This document shows, one piece after another, positions 10,958 to 20,800 of a DNA stretch of 64,000 bases. The position numbers and the translations under genes were made by a program. Positions within the stretch are counted from its first letter, which is position 1; every line of letters starts with the position of its first letter. Location: NCBI GenBank assembly GCA_905160935.1, contig CAJHZI010000495.1:1672001-1736000 (forward strand), in the 5' to 3' direction. The notes below the pieces were generated by a model. It saw nothing but the letters and a program-made list of their open reading frames with translations, was not told the origin of the DNA and ran no database searches. Source of the stretch: Enchytraeus crypticus. Taxonomy: Eukaryota > Annelida > Clitellata > Enchytraeida > Enchytraeidae.

Positions 10958-11640
10958 TTAAAAGTTTTCGTGATGATGAACGAAGAGCACATCGCTGGTG
11001 TAGGCGTTGTCCCTGGAGCAAGCCTGCTCAACGCTGCGAGTGAGGGGAGGTGATCCACAGCTGAACACCCAGAATACATTAGTCGATGGAGGCTACTTCG
11101 ATCATGACGACTTTCAGGACTTCCGGTAAATCAGGTCGACCAGTCACCCAGATGAAGTAGACCTTTTTACACATCATGTCCCGATTGTCTCTCTCTGACC
11201 TGTGAGCAATATCCTTGAGGATAGAAGCGAATGGAATGACTCCAATGCCTCCACCAATCAATATGGACACCTCGTATTTACTCTAGTCCTGATGTCCTAA
11301 TCCATAGGAACCGTCCAGATACACCTTGGGCAGGGGTTTCTTGACCAGCTGACGGGTGTCATAAAGCTTTCGAATATTTTTCGTCCATGGACCCACGGCC
11401 CTGACATGCATGCTGAGGTGGTTTTCGTGGGGCGCCGAGGTTAGGGTGAGGGGGTGGTACTCACTGCCGCTGAGAGCCAGACAGGCTAGGCGCACCCACT
11501 GCCCTGAGCGGTACTCGAAGTTAAAAGGCTTCCTTAGCTCCAGGTATGTCACGTCCGGGGAGGTAGAAGTGCGCTCAGATTCCCCTCCCATCTCGCTCAT
11601 CTCTAACTCCGATATCATAGAAAATTGCTAACCGCCAATC
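10958..11640 (-). pseudogene. DUOX: Dual oxidase (DUOX) C-terminal fragment, disrupted
   Basis: DUOX makes hydrogen peroxide at membranes; this piece is the cytosolic FAD/NADPH-binding end. From 11618 the minus strand reads YRSGQWVRLACLALSG, EYHPLTLTSAPHE, HVRAVGPWTKNIRKLY and LDGSYGLGHQD. An in-frame TAG at 11285-11283 then stands where the family has Trp, and the frame resumes as [25 protein letters not shown] and [10 protein letters not shown]. After EVASID (about 11080) roughly 90 residues are missing and the frame shifts. The true family terminus follows: WVFSCG, then RSVEQAC, then VHHHENF and TAA at 10960-10958. A stop in the NADPH-binding region plus an internal deletion argues strongly for a dead copy. 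A TAG right before position 11640 could be an acceptor, so it may derive from exons rather than a retrocopy. Confidence 0.85.
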
Positions 11641-12070
11641 AGCTGACTAATGCGCTCCTGTTCCAGCAGCACCAGGCTGCTGTTGATGTAGCAGTGGCGG
11701 ACCAAACTGTTGCTTATCAGATCTCGTGGGAGCAGACTGAGCTCTACCGAGAGGCTGTATCAGAACGTTGATCTTTAGACAGGACGGACGGTTTACGTGG
11801 AACGGTGAGAGCAGGTCAGCCGTGGGTTGAACGAAACCATCCTGCGGCGGCTGAGAGGTGGCGGTGACAGGACGCAGATGAAACTGAGGGGTCAACCCAG
11901 CCGGTGAGCCGATCGGATTCTGCGTCAAGCGACCCGTGAACATCCACGTGGATCGCCTCACTGCCGAGTCACCCCTCGCAGTGGCCAGGCTTGAGAGCTG
12001 AGGCCCTACCCCTCGCAGAGGTATGTGGGTCGAGGAGTGCAGTGGGGGCAGGTGGATCCTGGTGGGCTCA
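11641..12070 (-). pseudogene. Unrecognised coding-like segment with frameshift
   Basis: One frame on the minus strand is open with protein-like composition (THIPLRGVGPQLSSL, STWMFTGRLTQNPIGSPAG, PFHVNRPSCLKINVLIQPLG). Near 11748 the sensible reading moves to another frame (LSLLPRDLISNSLVRHC, INSSLVLLEQERISQL) that ends at TAG just before the DUOX fragment. I recognise no family. GC content is clearly above the surroundings, which supports former coding. It may belong to the same lost gene as the next segment or be exons joined without visible introns. Confidence 0.5.
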
Positions 12071-12076
12071 CGGTTA

Positions 12077-12680
12077 ACACGATACGCTGTCGATCAAAGC
12101 CCTGATGATGATGTTGTTGCTTCTGGATATTGAAATAAAGCACCGGCTGAATCTGAAGCCTCCACGACTGCAACTTCTTCTGTTTCTTATGAAGTGTCTG
12201 ACGGCTGCGATTATCAATTCGGTCATGCTTCTCACGCTGTAGACGATGATTTTCAGCATGATGATGAGTTTCATGATGATTTACATCACACTGCAGTTCA
12301 TGATGCTTTCCAGCACCGAGCTGTTCATAGTAACCTTCAGCACCTTGCTGTTCATGTTGATCATCAGCACCGAGCTGTACATGATGATCTTCAGCACTAA
12401 TCTGTTCATAATGACCTCAGCACAATGCTGTTCATGATGATCTTCAGCACCGAGCTGTCTATGATGATCTTCAGCACCGAGCAGATAATGATGATCTTCA
12501 GCACCGTGCTGTTGATGATGATCTTCCCCTTGCTGATCATGATCAGCACAGCGATGTTCATGATGTACGTAGGCACTACATTGTTCAAGATGATCTTTAG
12601 CACCATATTGATTAGGATCACTTTCATGGGCTTCCGCTAATTGTTTTTCTCTTTTCTCTTGAATGCTAGCAGCTTATCGC
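12077..12680 (-). pseudogene. Unrecognised His/Gln-rich repeat-coding segment with a 1-bp frameshift
   Basis: The minus strand opens with IQEKREKQLAEAHESD and enters about twelve degenerate nine-residue units of the type GAEDHHEQL. One unit reads GAG GTC ATT ATG where a GAT codon should sit, so one base is missing and the frame is lost in the middle. Past it the restored frame continues with RLQREKHDRIDNRSRQ and QIQPVLYFNIQKQQHHH. The nucleotide repeat unit is 27 bp, a multiple of three. I recognise no family. It abuts the next coding-like segment, and together with the DUOX piece it makes about 1.7 kb of intronless decayed coding sequence. Confidence 0.5.
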
Positions 12681-12739
12681 TTTGTTCTATGCAAAATTTC
12701 GTACTTCCGTTGATCTTCTCGTCAGATAAAAAGTAAACA

Positions 12740-12973
12740 CGCATTATTGTGAAATGATCAACTATGTTGATATCTATCACTTTTTAATACCTCATGTTTA
12801 AACCGTTAGGCAATTTAATCCATTATCCTTGTAGCCAGTCCGGTGAATGTCCGACCGAGATTTTACTCTCAGATCAGCGCGGCTGGGATTCGAACCCACA
12901 AGGGTTCAATCCACCTCAGGATATGTCATTTAAAACTTCATGACGTTACCCCTACGCTATGAAGACATTCTGA
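12740..12973 (-). mobile_element. tRNA-derived SINE, family B
   Basis: Reverse complement of the family B unit: GATTTTACTCTCAGATCAGC, then GGGATTCGAACCC (box B complement), then ACCCCTACGCTATGAAGACA at the head. Confidence 0.8.
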
Positions 12974-13064
12974 TACACTTACACTTAGCGATACACTTAC
13001 CGCGGACCCTGGGGTTAGATATGTGAGGTTGCTACCCTGACTCTCTCCCAGAACTGACTTGATA

Positions 13065-13067
<3 letters not shown>

Positions 13068-13114
<47 letters not shown>
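13068..13114. repeat. (TTA)n microsatellite
   Basis: About 15 TTA triplets. Apart from this nothing recognisable is seen from 12974 to 14070. Confidence 0.9.
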
Positions 13115-13116
<2 letters not shown>

Positions 13117-14073
13117 AATAAGCAACGTTGTGTTAAAAGTAACAAGGTCAATTTACAAATATATTATTATTATTATTATCCCGTTCAAACAATACTGTCA
13201 AGATTTGAAAATGAAGATCCAAGACTACGTTTATTGGGAGTAGGATACGGTATATCATATCTCTTAATTATATTGCGCCGTGGTGTGTAGCGCGAAGGCG
13301 GGAGAATCCTGCACGGACGTCATTCTAGAAAATTCATGCCTGGACATTTTCACAAATCATTAAAATGCAAACGCCAAGTTAAAATGTGAGTTACCATCCT
13401 CATAACGATTGCGCCACTAAGAACACAAGAGCTTCCCATGGAAAATGAGGTCACAATACATAAAGCATGACATAAAGTCTGCTATACGATGATATATAGC
13501 CGATAAATGCAAGTGCTGTCTTCTCAATTCGATGCCATCAGACTCTTTTGCCGCTATGAGCGAGGTAACGTCATTCTCATTGAGAACGGGCTGCTTTTAA
13601 ATGTGTCAAGAATAGGATCAGCATCTGGACTGGCTAATTAAAAGTCTGGAAGCTCAGCCAGAATGGCTTTAATTGCGTACTGCTGCAAAGCTGCTGAATT
13701 TACTGCACCAAAGAGATCTCAAATTTGAGAAGATTTGAAAAGTTTAAAAAGTGAATGTAATTCGCTCTATGTATTATGTTTTCGTAGAATTCCAGAAACA
13801 GAAAGCAGCTTGCTCAGCATGCCTCTCTAGATCTTCCAACCACATTTACGTCTGCAGAACAAAATCCTCATCGCAGTGAATTCAATTCTTCAGAGCAAGA
13901 TGTACGTGTGCCCTACCGAAAGACTCCTCTGAACCAGATCTAGCTGTGAACGACAGAACTTCTGATAGAAGTGCACATCCAACTGTAGCCAATATCTTCT
14001 CTGAACAAACCGTACATGGCACTATAACTAGTATCACTCACGACCACATGCATGTACTGAGGACGTTCTCACT

Positions 14074-14199
14074 ATGAGAAAAAAGTTAGACGCTATAACT
14101 GAAAAGCTAAAATCTTCCAACAAGCAGATGAGAGTGCATGAATATCGTGCAAAGAGACTTAGAAAAAGATTACACTCGGTAAACGGCGTCATTAACTAG
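14074..14199 (+). pseudogene. Possible THAP-type protein fragment (coiled coil after the zinc finger)
   Basis: A 41-codon frame starts MRKKLDAITEKLKSSNK and continues VHEYRAKRLRKRLHSV before TAG. Basic coiled coils of this kind follow the THAP zinc finger in THAP proteins and related DNA-transposon transposases. The upstream 500 bp has scattered coding-like stretches but no CxxC...CxxH finger that I can follow, so any original protein is decayed. The identification rests on general resemblance only. Confidence 0.35.
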
Positions 14200-15461
14200 C
14201 TGCGAACTGGGAAGTCAAAAGATGATAACATTGAACTGCGAGACTGCTCTAAGAGCAGCGTTAACCGGAGTGCCGCATGACGTTATTCATAGAGTATTTC
14301 AACATAATAGAAAAACGATATGTAGGTCCTAGTCTTGTACTGCTTTTTGTACAACAAATTAAGTGTGTTGTCATCAAAATAACAGTCTTCTAATTTATTA
14401 CTGTTTTTGCATTTTTCTTGCCCCTGGCTGGAATGCGATCCTGATCTTTTATACTATTTAATAGATCATCCCGTTGGGCAACTTAGCAATTCATTTTCTA
14501 TATACTGTAGCGTCGAGCCCTGGAACTACTGTTGACATTACAGTTGCTGAATATCTAACATTTTGAATTAGTTCAAAACGTTAATTTTCCCCCGTCATTA
14601 ACGTACTATTAAAGCAGAAAACTCACGTTGAATTTGCCTTTATTCTTCTCTAAACATTTGTGATTTCTTTTGGAAATTCAAACATTTTCTTCTTTCCTAT
14701 TTAATGTCTTGTCTATTGATTCTTGGTACAATTATTTCAGTAAAATTATAATTACATGAATATCCTCAGCAACCGTAATGAATCCTTGATAAGCCTTGCA
14801 TTCATGAAGTGCATCAGATGTAGTATAGGCTATAATGCATAAAGTACCAGAAAGGATGATGTAATATAACATTGACATTTACTTGAGTGTTGTGGATTAT
14901 GATGTTTAAATCAAAAATTGTTTATTGTTAAAAGCATTTTTCCTTTGCTAGGTAGTAGGTATATATATATAGATGTGCTAGATAGATACTTGGAAAAAAG
15001 TAAACCTAATAAATTGGAATGTCTGAATGTAGTATAAAATGCCTACAGAAAAAGAAAACATTATAACCATATCTAATATAGTAAGTCTGATATAAGGCTG
15101 CAGGTGTCTATCATTTATAACTACGATATGACTGAAACTTTATTGTTTGGCAGATCAGTCATTATGCACAATTACATTTATTTAACTCTGAGGCTACCGG
15201 CCTGTTTTGTGGAAGTTTTTGAGGTACGTTACGTCATTACGTATGTTCCATTATCGAGCTATTGCCATTGTTTTTATTTATTCACGATACTAACGAAGAA
15301 TTTATCAATTTAATTCTAAAACTTAACAATAAATTAACTTTCATTAAAAAGAAGCTTTGCTGTGTGATATTAATTAATTGTTATAAAGAAAACAGTAACT
15401 TTTACTTTTAATCTTCTTACATACCTAACATATTTAATATTCTTAAATACCTACAGCTTAT

Positions 15462-15620
15462 GTAGCGGACCTTCACTGGACTGGATATACGGAAAATTGT
15501 CTAAATTGCATAACGGTTTAAACATGTGAGATTATAAAAAGTGATAGGTGTCAACATAGTTATCATTTCACTATAATGTCTAAAATAGAATGTCTAAATA
15601 GCGTAGGGATAACGATATTC
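15462..15620 (+). mobile_element. Two broken SINE family B pieces in tandem
   Basis: The tail half (TTCACTGGACTGGATATACG to CACTATAATGTC) is followed at once by a second copy's head (AATGTCTAAATAGCGTAGGG), which then loses similarity. Confidence 0.65.
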
Positions 15621-15734
15621 CGCTAGTAACCTTCCTTGGACTGACCACCCGGATTTTGGCTTGCGCCGTTTTTGCACCTCTCACTCTGCTCATATTCTTT
15701 AATTTAGTTCCACAGTGTTCGATGTTGTAATGGA

Positions 15735-15912
15735 CAACAGTAGCACTCTCGTGGGTTCGAATTTCAGTCGCGCTGTTCTGAGAGTAAAATCTCGGACATT
15801 CACTGGACTGGTTTTATGGAAAATTGACTAAATTGCCTAACGGATTTATCATGTGGTATTAAAAGTGATAGATATCAACGAAGTTGATCTTTTCACTGTA
15901 ATGTGTGTTGTT
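15735..15912 (+). mobile_element. SINE family B, head damaged
   Basis: CTCGTGGGTTCGAATTTCAG (box B), GAGAGTAAAATCTCGGACAT and the CACTGTAATG 3' end are present; the box A region is degenerate. Confidence 0.75.
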
Positions 15913-16026
15913 AATTTTACTTCATACGATAATCAGCGAAGATTAGTGTCATCTATTGCCACTTAACCGACCCAATCCAAGGTCGCCAGACATTAGTCAG
16001 CTAAACAAAGCTCGTAAAGCTGTATT

Positions 16027-16040
16027 CTGATTGGTTGAGG
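16027..16040 (-). promoter_or_regulatory. Inverted CCAAT box 1.8 kb upstream of NF-YB start
   Basis: CTGATTGGTTGAGG is the complement of a strong NF-Y site (CCTCAACCAATCAG). No gene is visible around it, and a 5' non-coding NF-YB exon could start nearby. The promoter role is inferred from position and motif only. Confidence 0.35.
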
Positions 16041-16519
16041 TAAACGGTAATACAACACTATTGACGGACAATAGAGGCTTACTGTGTAATTTGTTGGAAA
16101 AATCAACAATAACAAAGCGGTTAATTTTTATTATATTTTATATTTAGGGTTAGTAATATTTGTAATAACTTAAAATAATTCTTTGCTGTAGCGATCCGCG
16201 ATGACATCGAACAGGATTTATTCATAGCCATTTTAGTATAATTACTAATTTTCAATCTTAGAATAAAAAACTAGTGAGTTATAATATTGTTAAGATTTTG
16301 TTTCATTTCCTAAATGCCGTTTTGTATATTAATCAAGACCGGAGAGTATAGTACCTTAGAGTAATGCTGCATAAAATTAATAGTAGACATAATCGATTTG
16401 AATATTAAGAGTTAAGACAATCAAGTAGTAAGTTATAACTACAATTTTTATAAAACTAATAATGAGCTTTATTTTTATTCAAGAAGTTTTAAATGCTGGT
16501 CTCTGAAATAAATTGAACT

Positions 16520-16625
16520 CTAGAAGGTTCGATTCCTGACCGCGTTGATCTGAGAGTAAAATCTCGGACATTCACAGGACAGGTTACACAGAAAATGGAA
16601 TAATTTGCTTAACGGATTTAACATG
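16520..16625 (+). mobile_element. SINE family B, 5'-truncated
   Basis: GGTTCGATTCCTGACCGCG, GAGAGTAAAATCTCGGACAT and GGTTACACAGAAAATGGAAT match the family B body. Confidence 0.7.
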
Positions 16626-16692
16626 TACTATTATATCTTATCATTACCATATCATTCTCATTGCACTATAATATGTTCTATCATTATTAACA

Positions 16693-17214
16693 TAACATAA
16701 TTTTACCCTGTAACTCTGCCATCATATTACGGAATATTGACTGGTGACTGCAAAAAGTTTTTGAATTGAACCAAGAGAATCTGCCTAACCGAGTGATCTG
16801 AGATTTCACTACGCCCTTAAAAACATGGGGTGGATGGAGCGAAGAACAATGTAGAATTTGATGAGTGGATGTCTTTTTAAAAAATATTTTAGTATGAATA
16901 TGAGTTGATTCTTGTTTTCATGTTTAAAAATAGTGGTGTCCAAAAAATCTACCGAGTCTTTATGGATCATCGGTGTAACCTTAATTCCCGGGATCTTATC
17001 CAATGCTCTAAAGATATTTACAAGTTCCTCTTCATCCCCTGACCAAGTACCAAATAAATCATCCAAAAATCTATAACAATTATTCAATTTTTGACCTGCT
17101 TTTTCTCTCAATTGTTTTTGATTCCATTTTAGGGATCCTGATAAAAAACTTTTCTTAACATAATTTTACCCCATAACTCTGCCATCATATTAAGGAATAT
17201 TGACTGGTGACTGC
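16693..17214 (-). mobile_element. Penelope-like reverse transcriptase fragment between 59-bp direct repeats
   Basis: The minus-strand frame from 17111 reads NNCYRFLDDLFGTWSGDEEEL, then ALDKIPGIKVTP and KDSVDFLDTTIFK. This is the catalytic-motif region and downstream stretch of Penelope-like RTs, where YVDD-type motifs often appear as FLDD. A frameshift near 16880 moves the reading to a frame with THQILHC and LHPPHVFKG, the expected next block. Only about 110 codons survive, and the N-terminal RT and any GIY-YIG endonuclease are absent. Flanking copies at 16693-16751 and 17156-17214 (CATAATTTTACC... TGACTGGTGACTGC) are near-identical and in the same direction. Confidence 0.75.
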
Positions 17215-17845
17215 TGTGTAGTAGTATTGAATTAGACAGCAGTTTACATGTACTGTGCAGTGCTTCTCAGCGGCCATGTAAATATATTTGCATAAAATAT
17301 TTAACTTGTCTTCCTGTGATACTGCCATTATTGTTTACATTTCAACTTGATTGAAAATTGTAAGAAAATGCTGGAAGAAAGTTTGAACCATGAAGTGCAT
17401 CAGATGTTTTCAGGAAGGCCTAATATGGTTATATTTCAGTCCAAAATTAACGTGTATTTTAGGTATATTTACGTGATAGAGGAGAATAATGTTAATGCTA
17501 ATATAGCGTTATAAATGCATAGCATTAAATACAATATAGAAAGCTAAAACAACTTCACATCTCTTTAATTAATTTTTACAGAAGTGTGTGTAAGATTGTT
17601 TCCAGTGTTGTAGTTAATGGATCTTTTAATATACTAGATGGATGTTTCACCTCACAATAGATCCTTTATAAAATTACAAATTATTTACTATTTATAATTT
17701 GCTTCCATTTGATTTAGTCGTAGTTTTTCTATTTTTTTGAATGTCGTTAATTGAGAATTTTGATGAATAAAATTCTAACACAATTTTTTAAATTTCACAT
17801 TTTTATTAATCAGTTACAGATTGTAGCTAGTTTCATCGCTGAGAG

Positions 17846-20800
17846 ATGGAGAGCGGAGGTGAAGATGATGATCACAATGAACATGATCAGGAGGAACCGT
17901 TAAGAGAACAGGTTCGATTAATCAATACGTAAAGTATTGAACTCTCAAAGTAGATCTCTCAAAGCCTCTTAAATAAATATAGTACTGGCTGGAGCCAGTG
18001 GCGAAGTCGGTAAGATACTCGACCGTGGATCAGTAGGTGTGGGATTCAAATCCTGGGCTTGCCCGTCACTGACATCACTTTGAAGTGAGGAAACTGATAT
18101 TAACCTTACGTTTACCAGTTTTATTTAATAGTTTTATTGAGAACAGATAAATTACGTAAGCAATAAGAATTTTGTGTTGGTATAATAAAATGAAATTAGA
18201 TGTTAGTTTTAATGATGCGAGAGTGTTACAGTAGCATATGCTATAATACGTTATAGTAACACAAGTGCAATGGTTCTGCAGACTTTTACTTTTTGTATAT
18301 ATAGGATCTTCTTATTAGTACCACGGAATAATAATTTGAATTATTAGTACTAACGAATTGCTGTCACTGACAGATGATTCACTGAATCAAATCTACTCAG
18401 TGGTACATCCATGGTACATATTTGTACTCACATTCTGATTTAACACTCCATAAAGTGTGCGCGTGGTTAATCCGTAAGATTAAATGGATTAATTAATGAG
18501 TTATTCCATTCACAAAAGGCTGTGAATGGAATAATTTAATTCCATTAATCATTACTAATAGAAGGAATAGTTTAATTTAGCTTAATAGTTAATTTAGCCT
18601 ATAGCTTAGGGAAAATATGGCTTCTGGGATGGTTTCTCAGAAACCTCTTACAAAACATGCAATTTAAGGTGGGTCTATTCTTCACTGACTCGAACTCAAC
18701 ACAAGCATATATACTAAGCTGTGGTAGTTATATGTTATAAATATAAAACTGATCATTTCAATAACGTAAATCTGATATAAATATTGTGCAATTTTGACTA
18801 CACAGGATAGATTCTTGCCTATTGCTAATGTGGCTCGGATAATGAAGAAATCTGTTCCCAAGTCTGGAAAGGTCAGTTTTAATGGAACATAGAACTAACT
18901 ATATAAAGATTTACTTGCTATTTTAGTGCAGTTAATACTATTAGCGACTATATACTTGTAGTGTATTTTGCTGCTTTACAGGCAGACTGAAGTGTGTTTT
19001 TTGCACATGTCGGGGCATATTTACTGTCTGATCTTTTTTGTCCTACAATGAAGATGATTTAAGTTAACTTTTCTTGCTAAGTCGAAACTGCCATCTGGTG
19101 CTCAGTCATCATGGAAGTGGTATATGAAGGGTTGACGAGGTTTTCACAAGTACTTGCTTTTGCATTCACCGTATAGAGATTGCTGTTGTATTCACCGTAT
19201 AGAGATTGCTGTTGTATTCACCGTATAGAGATTGCTGTTGTATTCACCGTATAGAGATTGCTGTTGTATTCACCGTATAGAGATTGCTGTTGTATTCATC
19301 GTATAGAGATTGCTGTTGTATTCACCGTATAGAGATTGCTGTTGTATTCACCGTATAGAGATTGCTGTTGTATTCACCGTATAGAGATTGCTATTGTATT
19401 CACCGTATAGAGATTGCTGTTGTATTCACCGTATAGAGATTGCTGTTGTATTCACCGTATAGAGATTCGCAATTGTTTCTTAATTAAATGTCTTCTCAAA
19501 GATACATTAATATCTTTTAGAAAGTTTTTTAATAATCAATTAAGAAAAATAATTTGGTGAGTCTGTTATCATTTATAGGCTATATGCAGTGATTAAAATA
19601 AGAATTGAGAACTGTCACAAATTTTTGGGGCCTCCTTTCCCATTCCTATGGCTCCTAGTATCTATAATATGGGCCCCTAGCAGGTGAACTCACTTCAGAA
19701 AAAATGAGAGCTAGTGGAACCGAGTTACTTTACCTTCTTCTTCACTTTAGCCGCTGGCTATATAGCAAATACAATTATGCAGCCACTGGTTTACAAAGCA
19801 TTTCATGTCAACGCAACAATTTTAAAGAATGTCTTAGATTGCTATATTTGATTTACCTGTTTTTTGTATTTGGTGGTCTCAGATATACATTATAATGCAA
19901 AAGTGTTTCAAATATTTTTGAATTGTTTAAAGTGTAATTAATTGAATGAACAATACATTTACTTGTTAGATGCAAATTATATTCAGAAATTTTTTTCATA
20001 CAACATTATTGGCTGTGTGATTAGTGATTTTCGAAATTTATCTCAAATGAAAGCTAAAAAAACGTCAGTTTCCTCACTCGAAAGCGATGTCAGTGATGGG
20101 CGAGCCCAGGATTTGAACCCCGCACATACTGATCCGCGGTCGAGTGTCTTACCGACACTGGCTAGAGCCAGTGGCGAAGACATTCTGTAAAATGACAGTT
20201 AGATTGTGTTGTTGTTGTTATCAGATAGCGAAGGAAGCGAAAGACTGTGTGCAGGAGTGTGTGTCAGAGTTCGTTAGCTTCATCACCAGCGAGTATCCTT
20301 TATTAGTTACTACTACTAAATTATTTTTGTTATCTGAGGCTCGATGTTATTATTGTTTCTATGAATTTTTGTTATTATTATCATAAAGTTACTATATTAG
20401 TGTCAAAGAAATCTATATAAAAGTATCGAGTCCAGAATCAGTCTTTGAGATTAGTATGCATAGAAGGTTTAAACAGCGGATAGATTAAAATAAAATTAGT
20501 AAATATAGACCCTAATTTTTTCGTCATAGAATAGTTGATATTAAATTCGAAATATTAAGAGGATAGCTGTAAAGCTGTGCTCTTTGTATTGAAAAGTGCA
20601 TCGGGTTTAGCATGTGTTACCATAACTTAATGGACATTGCCAGCTACGGTCTGGCTAAGATTCTAACCGCATGCCTCCTGCTTCTCAGGCAAGTATGCTA
20701 TCAATATGGCCATCCTGAAATATAAAAGATCTAGAAAATGTAAAGAGCATATCCTACTCTTCGGAGATGCTGCCATGAAAATAGGCAATTTAAACTATAT

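Noticed and set aside
11079-11618. DUOX as a functional gene with TAG readthrough
   Set aside because: The missing 90 residues and frame shift farther down, and the lack of upstream DUOX domains, make readthrough pointless. Decay is the simpler view.
12194-12640. Plus-strand open frames rich in HDDLQH or MMIFSTEL
   Set aside because: They are antisense and shifted readings of the 27-bp repeat whose sensible coding reading is on the minus strand.
16809-17111. Telomerase reverse transcriptase exon
   Set aside because: The FLDDLFGTW and VDFLDTTIFK spacing fits Penelope-like elements better, and no TERT neighbours are seen.
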